A stretch of DNA of 11,434 nucleotides, from NCBI GenBank assembly GCA_038231615.1, contig JBBRLA010000236.1, positions 1 to 11,434 on the forward strand, in the 5' to 3' direction. Every line of letters begins with the position of its first letter. Positions within the stretch are counted from its first letter, which is position 1. A model generated the notes under the pieces. That model made no database searches, was not told the DNA's origin, and saw nothing but the letters and a program-made list of their open reading frames with translations. Shown piece by piece: positions 1 through 6,586 of this stretch. The translations under genes were made by a program, and so were the position numbers. Source of the DNA: JBBRLA01 sp038231615 (GTDB lineage: Bacteria > Myxococcota_A > Polyangia > Palsa-1104 > JAEUJZ01).

Positions 1-210
1 ATTTACCCTTAGGCAAGGTCCGTGCCAGAAGGCTCGCTCAGGAGGAATGCGGAGTTACGGGCAGTGGCCCCTGGGGCCACTGTGGTGATTTTAATCAATG
101 GGTGCGTAATTTTGAGCAGGTGCGGCTGGAGGACCTCCCCTGGCGCTCATCGAAAGGCCGCCGCGGGGCAGCGTTCGACGGAGGCAAACGAGGCGCCCAA
201 CCTGCATCCC
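1..210. other. Left-edge stretch with no supported gene
   Basis: No reading frame here has a recognisable product. A 63-codon open frame beginning with GTG at 22 is low-complexity and has no domain signature. The stretch holds one strong palindrome at 62-82 (listed separately) and a locally AT-rich patch at about 86-117. Together with the MITE-like element that follows, it looks like non-coding or eroded DNA rather than a compact operon. Confidence 0.5.
62..82. terminator. Perfect 10-bp palindrome, possible terminator of a gene to the left
   Basis: The arms CAGTGGCCCC and GGGGCCACTG are exact reverse complements separated by a single T, so as RNA they would fold into a stem of 8-9 pairs. On the plus strand a short T run (GATTTTAAT) begins about 6 bases after the stem, which is further than in a textbook intrinsic terminator. 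It could end transcription of a gene left of the window, or be an unrelated palindromic site. Without the left neighbour this cannot be settled. Confidence 0.3.
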
Positions 211-339
211 TAGAGCGCTGAACGGTTTGACCAGATTCCGATGTAGTTACGGAAAGTTATGAGATCGAACCAAAATTACAATTTATCTGAAATACATGTT
301 CTTTCAAGCACTTAGACGATCAAACTGTTCAGCGCTCTA
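211..339. mobile_element. MITE-like element, IS630/mariner type
   Basis: GAGCGCTGAACGGTTTGA (213-230) and TCAAACTGTTCAGCGCTC (320-337) are terminal inverted repeats of 18 bp with one mismatch (224 against 326). Both are bordered by the dinucleotide TA (211-212 and 338-339), as expected for a TA target duplication. The 89-bp interior (231-319) has 31 G+C by hand count, about 35%, in a region that is otherwise about two-thirds GC. It encodes nothing credible. TA duplications with short terminal repeats and no transposase are the hallmark of MITEs mobilised by IS630/Tc1-mariner transposases. No full-length parent is in the window. The alternative, a very long-loop hairpin, would not explain the TA borders. 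Confidence 0.6.
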
Positions 340-495
340 GCACGCCTGAAAGGAGGCACAACGCCACCGTGCCGACAAGGTTCAGGGGGGCCCGAATGAG
401 GACTCGCAGGCAGGGTGTCTCGAAAGTGTACTTATGGGACAAGACCCAGGGCGGTGCTATCTTCTGAGGAACGATGAAGGGCTTTTGAGGGTTGG
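340..495. other. Stretch between the MITE-like element and the MBL gene, no gene supported
   Basis: This stretch lies downstream of the minus-strand MBL gene and shows no clear terminator hairpin with a T run. On the plus strand it has a strong ribosome-binding-like AAAGGAGG at 349-356, followed after 12 bases by GTG at 369 and a 32-codon open frame ending at 467. The spacing is poor and the peptide is unremarkable, so it is not called as a gene. Confidence 0.45.
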
Positions 496-2436
496 TCAGG
501 GGACCAGGCACTCCTTCTGGGACGGCGACTGCGAGCCGCAGTAGATCACCCCGAGTTCGCCCAGGTTGCCGGCCAAAAGCCCGGTGCCCATCAGCGTCGG
601 ATAGCTGCCCTGCAGCGTCCCCGCCACCTGGGCGCCGACGTTCTCGACGAAGCCGCGCAGCACCGGGGCCACCGGCATGTCCAGCGCCAGCGCTTGCGAG
701 AGCCCCCCGGCCTGGTTCATCGCCACCGCCGACCGGGAGAACAGGTCCCCCACCGCCGCCAGCGTTTTCTTGAACTCGTCGCCGCTCAGGTAGCCGCCCT
801 CGCCGGTCAGGTAGATCCGCGCGCCCAGCCCGGCCATCCCGGTAAGCGCCGCCAAAAGCCCCCGTGGGTCGGTCCCCACGGAAAGCAACCCCGGCAGCGC
901 CCCCTTCTGCACGAGCCCCACCCCCATGGCCACCCCGGCGGAGGGCAGGTTCACCACCAGGTTGCCGTCTCCATGGCTGGGGCCGAACCAGCGCAACTGC
1001 ATGGTCTTTTCGCCCACCTTCAGGTCCATGCCATCCCCCGATACCAGGTCCGTCGGCAGGAGCACGCTGGGATTGTTTCGTTGCACCAGGTCGCGGACGG
1101 CGTTCTCGTGGGCCCAGATGTGTACCTGCGAAAGGTCCGTGGCCAGTGCACCGGCGAAGGCGATGTGATCGTTGTGGGCGTGGCTGTACACGATGTGCCC
1201 GACCCGGCGCCCCGGCAGGTTGCTGTCGAGAAAGGCCCGCAGGAAGGCAGCGTTCTCGCCCAAAGTGTCTACTACCAGAAGCGGCGCCACGCCACCTTTG
1301 GGGTCGGGGTCGAAGATCAGGCTGCCGTAGGCGCCGGCCTGGGCGTAATAGGCCCCCTCCCCCACCTTCAGCCAGCGGGTCGGCGGCGGGTCCTTGGCCC
1401 CGAGGTCGCGCAACGTGAGCGCCTGCCCGGACTCGGAGCGCAGGAACAGGTACGCGAAGTTGAAGCCGTTTTTGCCCCATTCATCGAAGCCGACGGCCTG
1501 GCCGTAGGTGGGGCGCAGGGCGTCGACCACTGGTTGCACCGGCCACCTGGGCATGGCGGCCAGAAGGGGCGACCCGTCCAGCGCCTCGGCGGCGGACAGG
1601 ACGATCGGCGCCGCCAGCAGCTCCTTTTGCGCCTGCACTACATAGTTGGTGTAAAACGAGAGCGTCCGGCTCAGGTCGTCGGGCCCCGCCGGCGGTCCAT
1701 GGCCGACGACGATCTGGTCGAAGGGAAGCCGATCGAGCACCGCTAGCGTGCGCAGCACCCCGTGTGGCGACACCGCCGCCAGCACCGTCCCCGGGGTGGC
1801 CCCCGCGGTGAACACATCGACCAGCATGGCCACCCGCTCGGCGGGCAGGTGGATTGCCAGATTGCCGCTGGACACCGTCGGGCCCAGGTAATACAGGTCG
1901 ATCTGCCGCCCGAGCAGAAAAAGCGTCAGTGGCGTGCCGTCGCGGGTCACGTCCAGCGGGTCGGTCACCGGCAGCACCGCCGGGTTGGGCCCCTGCCGCT
2001 GGATGTCCAGCACGGCCTGCCGGTGGGCGTAGACCCGCACGTCGCCGGACAGGGGCAGATCGGCGGCACCCGCGATGTGGTCGTGGTGGCCGTGGCTGTA
2101 GATGACGTATTTGACCGAAAGTCCCGGGGCGGTGGCGCGGATCGCCCGGCCCAGGCACGAGGACTCGCGGCCCAGGGGGTCGAAGGCGATGACGCCGTCG
2201 TTGCCACGGGTGCCGACCAGGAAAAGGGTCGAGTAGAGGCCGTGGCGGAAGGAGTAGACCCCCGGGGCCAGCGCCAGGGTCTCGCCGCGCTCGCAGGAAA
2301 GCGGCGTGTCGCCGACCCTCGAGTTGCTCGGCAAGTCGGACGGGTCCACGTCCCCACAGGCAAAGAACATCGTCAACGCGCAGCCCAGCGAAGCGCTGTT
2401 CATCCAACGGGCAAGGGCGGCGAGGGTCTTGGCCAT
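496..2436 (-). CDS. Secreted or lipoprotein tandem metallo-beta-lactamase-fold hydrolase
   Basis: The 646-residue protein contains two MBL-fold domains in tandem, so it is about twice the usual length of a single-domain member. Residues 1-27 look like an export signal; C27 lies in a weak lipobox (FFAC), so envelope location is likely but lipidation is uncertain. Domain 1 (about 50-260) has the metal motif HGHHDH at 115-120, D207 and H246. Domain 2 (about 350-560) has HAHNDH at 419-424 and H488. The two align at an almost constant offset of 300 residues (GPTVSSGN 185-192 against GPSHGDGN 485-492), showing an internal duplication. Each half lacks different metal ligands: domain 1 has V188 where domain 2 has H488, while domain 2 has G507 and E546 where domain 1 has D207 and H246. 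The substrate is unknown. ATG 2436 fits the promoter just upstream but has no Shine-Dalgarno; ATG 2403 is an alternative start. Confidence 0.88.
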   Translation of the reverse strand: MAKTLAALARWMNSASLGCALTMFFACGDVDPSDLPSNSRVGDTPLSCERGETLALAPGVYSFRHGLYSTLFLVGTRGNDGVIAFDPLGRESSCLGRAIRATAPGLSVKYVIYSHGHHDHIAGAADLPLSGDVRVYAHRQAVLDIQRQGPNPAVLPVTDPLDVTRDGTPLTLFLLGRQIDLYYLGPTVSSGNLAIHLPAERVAMLVDVFTAGATPGTVLAAVSPHGVLRTLAVLDRLPFDQIVVGHGPPAGPDDLSRTLSFYTNYVVQAQKELLAAPIVLSAAEALDGSPLLAAMPRWPVQPVVDALRPTYGQAVGFDEWGKNGFNFAYLFLRSESGQALTLRDLGAKDPPPTRWLKVGEGAYYAQAGAYGSLIFDPDPKGGVAPLLVVDTLGENAAFLRAFLDSNLPGRRVGHIVYSHAHNDHIAFAGALATDLSQVHIWAHENAVRDLVQRNNPSVLLPTDLVSGDGMDLKVGEKTMQLRWFGPSHGDGNLVVNLPSAGVAMGVGLVQKGALPGLLSVGTDPRGLLAALTGMAGLGARIYLTGEGGYLSGDEFKKTLAAVGDLFSRSAVAMNQAGGLSQALALDMPVAPVLRGFVENVGAQVAGTLQGSYPTLMGTGLLAGNLGELGVIYCGSQSPSQKECLVP

Positions 2437-2451
2437 GGGGATGTTATACTA

Positions 2452-2480
2452 ACTATAGCGGGGGGCGCCCGGCAGGCCAA
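2452..2480 (-). promoter_or_regulatory. Sigma70-like promoter of the MBL gene
   Basis: Read on the minus strand, TTGGCC (2480-2475), 17 bases and TATAGT (2457-2452) form a good housekeeping-type promoter. A second -10-like TATAAC lies at 2448-2443. The predicted transcript start falls only about 0-10 bases before ATG 2436, so the leader would be very short or absent, in keeping with the missing Shine-Dalgarno. The promoter follows the terminator of the preceding gene, so the MBL gene is probably transcribed on its own. Confidence 0.5.
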
Positions 2481-2482
2481 GA

Positions 2483-2510
2483 CCAAAGAGGCATCCTACA
2501 GACGGATGCC
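2483..2510 (-). terminator. Intrinsic terminator overlapping the stop codon of the barrel gene
   Basis: On the minus strand GGCATCC (2510-2504), a 7-base loop and GGATGCC (2496-2490) form a perfect 7-bp stem, followed by TCTTTGG. The loop contains the TAG stop codon of the preceding gene. The U run is short, so termination may be partial. Its position between that stop and a separate promoter supports the call. Confidence 0.5.
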
Positions 2511-3116
2511 CAGGCTCAGGGCCAACGACATCGACAGGCTAGGTAGGGTGCCAGTCTGGTCGTGAGGATGGCCATCCACGTCGAGGCGCAGCCAGAGGCT
2601 CAGGCCGTGGAAGAGCAGCCCCTCCCGCGGCCACCAGTCCACCCCGAAGCGCAGGAAGCCGCCGGCCACCAGACTCAGGTTGTCATTGCTCAGGCCCGGG
2701 GTGCAACAGCGCCACAGGCGCCCGGCGGAAGCCCCCAGCTCGATGCGCACCCAGTCGGTGATGCCGATCTGCCCGCCGATCTGCCCGGTGGCCTCCAGGA
2801 AGCTCAGGTCCGTCGGCTGAGTGGCCGCGGGTGCCATGGCGCCGCCCGGCGCGCTGCTCGCCCCGGCCAGCACCCGTGCCCCGGCCAGCACCGCGTAGCC
2901 GCCGGGAAATTCCAGGCCCAGGTTGACCTCGCCCCCGCCCCCCAGCAGGGAGAAGCCGCTGTGCTGCCCGTTGGTCCACGCCGATCGCCAGCCCGCCACC
3001 ACCGCCGCATCGGCAGAGAGATGATCGAGAATCCAGCGCCGCTGCAAGGGCTCGGCCCGGGCCGGCACCGCCAGGGCCAGAAGGACCAGAAGCGCTGCTA
3101 TAACCCGCACCCGCAC
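2496..3116 (-). CDS. Predicted outer-membrane beta-barrel protein with signal peptide
   Basis: From GTG 3116 the product has 206 residues. It opens with a standard type I signal peptide: basic start RVRV, hydrophobic run AALLVLLALAV, then PARA with cleavage expected before EP near residue 22. The rest is rich in alternating hydrophobic and polar residues and Gly (for example GGYAVLAGARVLAG, GQIGGQIGITDWVRIELG and the closing LSMSLALSLGIRL), typical of amphipathic strands of a small barrel or related envelope protein. The last residue is Leu rather than the common Phe. The frame stays open to GTG 3215, but that longer start would place a terminator-like hairpin (3141-3164) inside the gene and add residues before the signal, so it is disfavoured. 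GTG 3110 is also possible. No family is recognised. Confidence 0.65.
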   Translation of the reverse strand: MRVRVIAALLVLLALAVPARAEPLQRRWILDHLSADAAVVAGWRSAWTNGQHSGFSLLGGGGEVNLGLEFPGGYAVLAGARVLAGASSAPGGAMAPAATQPTDLSFLEATGQIGGQIGITDWVRIELGASAGRLWRCCTPGLSNDNLSLVAGGFLRFGVDWWPREGLLFHGLSLWLRLDVDGHPHDQTGTLPSLSMSLALSLGIRL

Positions 3117-3140
3117 CCACCCCCGCGCGACCAGCAATCC

Positions 3141-3164
3141 AAAAGAGGTCAGTCTCCTGACCTC
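3141..3164 (-). terminator. Intrinsic terminator after the Cys-rich lipoprotein gene
   Basis: On the minus strand GAGGTCAG (3164-3157), a GAGA loop and CTGACCTC (3152-3145) form a perfect 8-bp stem capped by a GNRA-type tetraloop, immediately followed by TTTT (3144-3141). It lies 57 bases past the stop of the lipoprotein gene and just before the preferred start of the barrel gene. The short T run suggests partial termination or attenuation. Confidence 0.5.
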
Positions 3165-3220
3165 GCGACCCCACACGATCCGCGGGTGAAGCCCGTTGTT
3201 GGGCGGGGCCGGCACCGCCG

Positions 3221-4099
3221 CTACTCGTCTTTCGCAGGGGTCGCGGATTCAGTCGGCGCATCGGCTGCGTCGTAGCTGACCCCGGAGCAGCGTTTGGCGC
3301 CCGGGGCGAAGCGCGGCTCGAACTTGTAGACGTTTAGCACCAGGTGCAGGTTGAAGTCGGAGACCGCGGCATCCCCCGGTTGATCGGTATAGAAACGCAG
3401 CCCCTGCACCCGCGTCGAGCCGCAACGGTCGTACTTGCCCGCCTGCACCCCCTCGGGCGGTGGTGGCTTCAGTGCGTCCCGGGCGTCGTCCTTGGTGCAA
3501 GGCCCCGACCCGGTGCCGCAGCGGTAGGCGAAGGTGCGGTACCAGCGCCGAAACTTGGCCGAGTATTCGCTGACCCGCAGCCGCGCCTCCAGCCCCGCCG
3601 CCGGGCTTCGCGCAACCACGTGGTAGCGCACCCGATGCAACCCCTTTGGCAGGTCCACGTAGATGCACGCCGGCTCCGGGTCCTCGCCGCTCTTGCGGAA
3701 CGTCCCCAGGCCCTCGACGGTGATGCGGTATTCGTCGTTGCCCCGGCCGGTGCGCAGCTCGTAGCGTTTGGTGCCCGCGGGGGGCGGCGTCTCTTCCGCG
3801 TCGGCGCCCTGACCCAGCCCGTAGTCATCGATCGGCCGGCAGGCGCACACCCCGTCCTTGCACCGGGCCGAGGTCCCGACCAGCGCGGCCTGAGTCTCGG
3901 GCACTGGCGACGCATCCTGTGCCGCCGCCGTCGGCCCCGCCGTCGCCGTCCCTGGGCCCCTCCCCGCCTGACCCGGGCCCGCGCAGGCGCACAAACCCAC
4001 CAGCGCCAGCCCAGGCAAAAGCGCCCCAGGACCAAACAACGCGGCCCCGGCACGCCGGGTCCAACCCACACCATTGCCAGAAGCTCTCCCGAAAACCAT
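3221..4099 (-). CDS. Cysteine-rich lipoprotein of unknown function
   Basis: From ATG 4099 the product is 292 residues. The start was chosen because it directly precedes a lipoprotein signal: basic WTRRAG, a hydrophobic stretch from about 20 to 37 (ALFGPGALLPGLALVGL) and the lipobox LCAC with the acceptor at C39. A Gly/Ala/Pro-rich linker (about 40-75) leads to the mature domain, whose eight cysteines (80, 85, 87, 145, 194, 201, 226 and 271) probably form disulfides in an oxidising compartment. The first three form a tight CKDGVCAC cluster. The segment from about 110 to 185 (YELRTG..., IYVDLPKGLHRVRYHVVARS) reads as a beta-sandwich. The frame extends upstream to 4288, but that would run into the divergent bamD gene. 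I do not recognise a family. The gene ends 57 bases before a terminator hairpin. Confidence 0.7.
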   Translation of the reverse strand: MVFGRASGNGVGWTRRAGAALFGPGALLPGLALVGLCACAGPGQAGRGPGTATAGPTAAAQDASPVPETQAALVGTSARCKDGVCACRPIDDYGLGQGADAEETPPPAGTKRYELRTGRGNDEYRITVEGLGTFRKSGEDPEPACIYVDLPKGLHRVRYHVVARSPAAGLEARLRVSEYSAKFRRWYRTFAYRCGTGSGPCTKDDARDALKPPPPEGVQAGKYDRCGSTRVQGLRFYTDQPGDAAVSDFNLHLVLNVYKFEPRFAPGAKRCSGVSYDAADAPTESATPAKDE

Positions 4100-4193
4100 G
4101 GCCGCAGCGTACCGCAAGAACCAAGAGCGGCGAAAGGTCACCGCCCGCGCATTGTTGACAAGTCCGCCACCTGTGACAGAAAGTGACACCCGC
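4100..4193. promoter_or_regulatory. Divergent intergenic region of the Cys-rich lipoprotein gene and bamD
   Basis: These 94 bases should hold both divergent promoters. Visible elements are TTGACA at 4155-4160 inside TTGTTGACAA, and two GTGACA copies 10 bases apart (4173-4178 and 4183-4188), one helical turn. No -10 box sits at the correct distance from TTGACA on the plus strand, or from TTGTCA on the minus strand, so no exact promoter is assigned. The spaced repeats could be an operator. Confidence 0.25.
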
Positions 4194-5153
4194 ATGCGTC
4201 CATCCGCCCCCTCGCCGCCAGGATCTGCTTCCGACGTTTCGCCCCCCGGCTGCGGCCTGCTCCTGTGCCTGCTCCTGTGTTTCTTCACCAGCGGCTGCGC
4301 CGCCTTCGTCGAGAACGTCCGCCCGGTGACCTATGGCACCACCGCCAAAGACAACTACGAAAAGGGCCTGCGCTCCCTCCGCGGCGAAAGCTACCTGGAC
4401 GCCGCCAAGTACTTCAACTACGTGAAAAGCCACTTCGGCTTCTCCAAGTGGGCCACCCTTTCCGAGCTGGGCCTGGCCGATGCCGCCCTCGGCCGCGAGG
4501 CCTACATCGAGGCCATCGACGCCTACGATGCCTTCCAGCGCAGCCACCCCTCTCACGAGCGCACCGTGGACGGCTACTGCGCCTTCAAGGTCGGCGAGGC
4601 CCACTACAAGCAGGTCCCCAGCGACTGGTTCCTCCTGCCCCCGTCCTACGAAAAAGACCAGGGCGCCGTCGGCGACGCTATGCGCGTGCTGTCCTCCTTT
4701 TTGGACAAATACGGGGACAGCGCCTACGCCGACAAGGTCCGCACCCTCTTCGCCGAGACCATCCGCCGCCTCGCCGATCATGAACTCTACGTGGCCCGCT
4801 ACTACCTCGATCGCAACCGTCCCCAGGCGGCCATCTGGCGCCTGGAATATGTCGTCAGCAAGTACCCCGGCGCCCGGCGCGAGCCCGAGGTGCTGCTGCT
4901 GCTCGGGCAGGTCTACCTGAAGCAGGAGAAGCCGCGTGAGGCCCGCGACACCTTCCGCCGCCTGCGCATCGAGCACCAGACCGACTATCGCGCCGCGCAG
5001 GCCCAGCTTTACCTGGACTACATCACCCGGCGCTACCCCGATCTGCCGCCCCCTTCGGAACTGAAGCCGCGGCACATCGAGCCGCTGCCCGTCGCGCCGG
5101 TGCCCCCCGCGGAAGAAGCCGAGCCCGCCGCCGAAAGCGCCGAGCCGGGCTGA
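4194..5153 (+). CDS. bamD: BamD outer-membrane assembly lipoprotein (YfiO family)
   Basis: BamD is the TPR lipoprotein of the Bam complex that, with BamA, folds and inserts outer-membrane beta-barrels; it is anchored to the inner face of the outer membrane. From ATG 4194 the product has 319 residues, longer than the roughly 245 of E. coli BamD. The lipoprotein signal is LLLCLLLCFFTSGC with C35 as acceptor. TPR-like helices run from about residue 50 to 283. The stretch ADHELYVARYYLDRNRPQAA and the following RLEYVVSKYPG match the conserved BamD core. The last 35 residues are a Pro/Glu/Ala-rich tail without clear structure. The frame stays open upstream (ATG 4098, TTG 4074), but only 4194 places a normal n-region before the signal and avoids overlap with the divergent gene. 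No strong Shine-Dalgarno is seen. A TPR gene follows after 19 bases. Confidence 0.9.
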   Translation: MRPSAPSPPGSASDVSPPGCGLLLCLLLCFFTSGCAAFVENVRPVTYGTTAKDNYEKGLRSLRGESYLDAAKYFNYVKSHFGFSKWATLSELGLADAALGREAYIEAIDAYDAFQRSHPSHERTVDGYCAFKVGEAHYKQVPSDWFLLPPSYEKDQGAVGDAMRVLSSFLDKYGDSAYADKVRTLFAETIRRLADHELYVARYYLDRNRPQAAIWRLEYVVSKYPGARREPEVLLLLGQVYLKQEKPREARDTFRRLRIEHQTDYRAAQAQLYLDYITRRYPDLPPPSELKPRHIEPLPVAPVPPAEEAEPAAESAEPG

Positions 5154-5172
5154 GCCGAGAAGAAAGGAACCC

Positions 5173-5880
5173 ATGGAAGCCGAGCTGCGACAGAAGATGG
5201 TCCTGGCCCGGGAGCATTACCGGCACCACGAGTACAACCGGGCCGAGCCGCTCTTGCGGGAGGTCATCGCCCAGCACCCGGGCTCCGCCGAGATGTTCAA
5301 TATGCTCGGGGTCATCCTCCACGATCACGGCCTCTTTTTCGAGGCGCAGCAGCTCTTCGAGCAGGCCCTGCACATCAACCCCGGCTACACCGAGGTGGCC
5401 CTGAGCCTGGCCGTCGTCTACAACGACATGGGGCAGTACGACAAGGCCCAGAAGGTCTACGCCGGGGCGATGGACAAGACCAACGCCCAGCCCCGGCAGA
5501 TCGACCCCTTCGCCAGCGGCAAGCTGGCCAACATGCACGCCGAACTGGCCGAGGCCTACCGGGGTTTGGGCATGTACGAGGAAGCCGCCGCCGAATTGCG
5601 GGCGGCCCTGAAGCTCCATCCTGCCTTCTGCGATCTGCGCTGCCAGCTTGCCGTGGTCCTCTCGGAATCCGGCGATCGCCAGGGCGCCGTGGCCCAGTAC
5701 CACGAAGCCATCGAGCAGAACGCCAGCTACGCACCGGCCCACATCCAGCTGGGCGCCGAACTCTATTCCCTGGGCCAGCGGGTGGGCGCTAAGGCCGCCT
5801 GGGAGCGGGCCCAAAGCCTCCAGCCCGACAACCCCCGCGTGACGATCTACCTCAACCTGCTCAGTACCCAGCAAAGCTGA
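5173..5880 (+). CDS. TPR-repeat protein, co-transcribed with bamD
   Basis: This 235-residue protein consists almost wholly of tetratricopeptide repeats, helical pairs that act as protein-binding scaffolds. Repeats are visible at about 5-37, 38-71 (FNMLGVILHDHGLFFEAQQL, then FEQALHINP), 72-105, 119-152 (HAELAEAYRGLGMYEEAAAE), 153-186 and 187-220. No signal peptide or membrane helix is seen, so it is probably cytoplasmic. The start ATG 5173 is well supported by AAAGGAA about 5 bases upstream. It begins 19 bases after the bamD stop on the same strand, so the two almost certainly share a transcript. That link hints at a role near envelope biogenesis, but the TPR fold alone does not identify a partner. 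Confidence 0.85.
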   Translation: MEAELRQKMVLAREHYRHHEYNRAEPLLREVIAQHPGSAEMFNMLGVILHDHGLFFEAQQLFEQALHINPGYTEVALSLAVVYNDMGQYDKAQKVYAGAMDKTNAQPRQIDPFASGKLANMHAELAEAYRGLGMYEEAAAELRAALKLHPAFCDLRCQLAVVLSESGDRQGAVAQYHEAIEQNASYAPAHIQLGAELYSLGQRVGAKAAWERAQSLQPDNPRVTIYLNLLSTQQS

Positions 5881-5941
5881 CCCGCGCGACAGCGCGACCA
5901 CGCCGCCGTACTCCCGCGTCCCTCCTTCCCGCTCGGCTCCG

Positions 5942-6463
5942 TCACGGCTTCTTGTAAATCGACACCGTCACCTGGGCGCTCCGCTGGGGAAAGACGAACG
6001 TCTCGTCGCCGTACTGCAGGGAGAGCTGGATGACACCGCTGCCTTCGGTGATGATGCTCGCCGGGCTGCCGTACATCGGGTCCGGGACCCTGATCGTCAG
6101 GTCCGCGGGGTTCGCCGCCACCGCCAGGATGTTCGACGAGTTGTTGTAGGTCGCGACCACCCGCCCCTTGCCGGTCTCCCGGGTCTGGTTTCCCAGTGGG
6201 TCCAGGGTAAACGGCACGTTCTTCCCCGTCGCCGGGTCCATGTCAAAGCCGCCGATCTGGAAGCTGACCACGATCGGCACCCCCGAGGGGAAGGGCATAT
6301 TGTTCACCGGACTCTTGATCGTTACCACCGGGCTGGTTTCCGGCACCGACGGGCCGCATCCGGTCCCAAGGAGCCCGGCAAGAAGCCCGCCGAGCAGAAA
6401 ATCGCGACACGAAAGGCCCGGGACCAGAGCCAGAGCCAAAAAAACACCACGCCGATTGAGCAT
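5942..6463 (-). CDS. Small lipoprotein with an Ig-like beta-sandwich domain, function unknown
   Basis: From ATG 6463 the product has 173 residues. The N-terminus MLNRRGVFLALALVPGLSC is followed by a second hydrophobic segment, DFLLGGLLAGLLGTGCG. C36 in LLGTGC is the likelier lipidation site; C19 in GLSC is the alternative. The mature part (about 40-173) starts with SPVVTIKSPVNN and has strand-like segments to the end (VVSFQIGGF, DLTIRV, VIQLSLQYGD, AQVTVSIYKKP), resembling a bacterial Ig-like domain of surface proteins. It faces the TPR gene in convergent orientation across 61 bases and diverges from truD. A GAGG lies about 9 bases before the start. The frame is open back to GTG 6514, which would add a non-signal leader. 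No specific family is recognised. Confidence 0.68.
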   Translation of the reverse strand: MLNRRGVFLALALVPGLSCRDFLLGGLLAGLLGTGCGPSVPETSPVVTIKSPVNNMPFPSGVPIVVSFQIGGFDMDPATGKNVPFTLDPLGNQTRETGKGRVVATYNNSSNILAVAANPADLTIRVPDPMYGSPASIITEGSGVIQLSLQYGDETFVFPQRSAQVTVSIYKKP

Positions 6464-6586
6464 CTTCAGCAACCTCGTCAAGCAGCCAGCCACAACACCG
6501 TAGCAGCCTCGCACCGGGCCCGCAAGTCCGCGATCCCAAAGGACCCGGGCAGCCCAAACGCGCGAAAACAGGTATCCTCTCGCGCC

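Noticed and set aside
22..213. 63-codon plus-strand frame at the left edge
   Set aside because: GTG start, no credible ribosome-binding site, no recognisable content, and it ends in the border of the MITE-like element.
369..467. 32-codon frame preceded by AAAGGAGG
   Set aside because: The spacing to the start is 12 bases and the peptide has no signature; the GGAGG is probably chance.
329..1480. 383-codon minus-strand frame overlapping the MBL gene in another frame
   Set aside because: Low-complexity Arg/Gly-rich translation; the overlapping frame has two MBL domains with metal motifs.
4155..4188. Plus-strand sigma70 promoter for bamD from TTGACA
   Set aside because: The bases 17 downstream (AGAAAG) are not a -10 box, so only a general divergent regulatory region is listed.
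3825..5174. Long 449-codon open frame antisense to bamD
   Set aside because: The sense strand encodes a clear BamD. The antisense product is Gly/Ala/Val-rich without a domain, as expected of shadows in GC-rich DNA.
5881..5941. Bidirectional terminator between the convergent TPR and Ig-like lipoprotein genes
   Set aside because: Only a 4-bp GCGC-GACA-GCGC stem is visible, with no T run on either strand.
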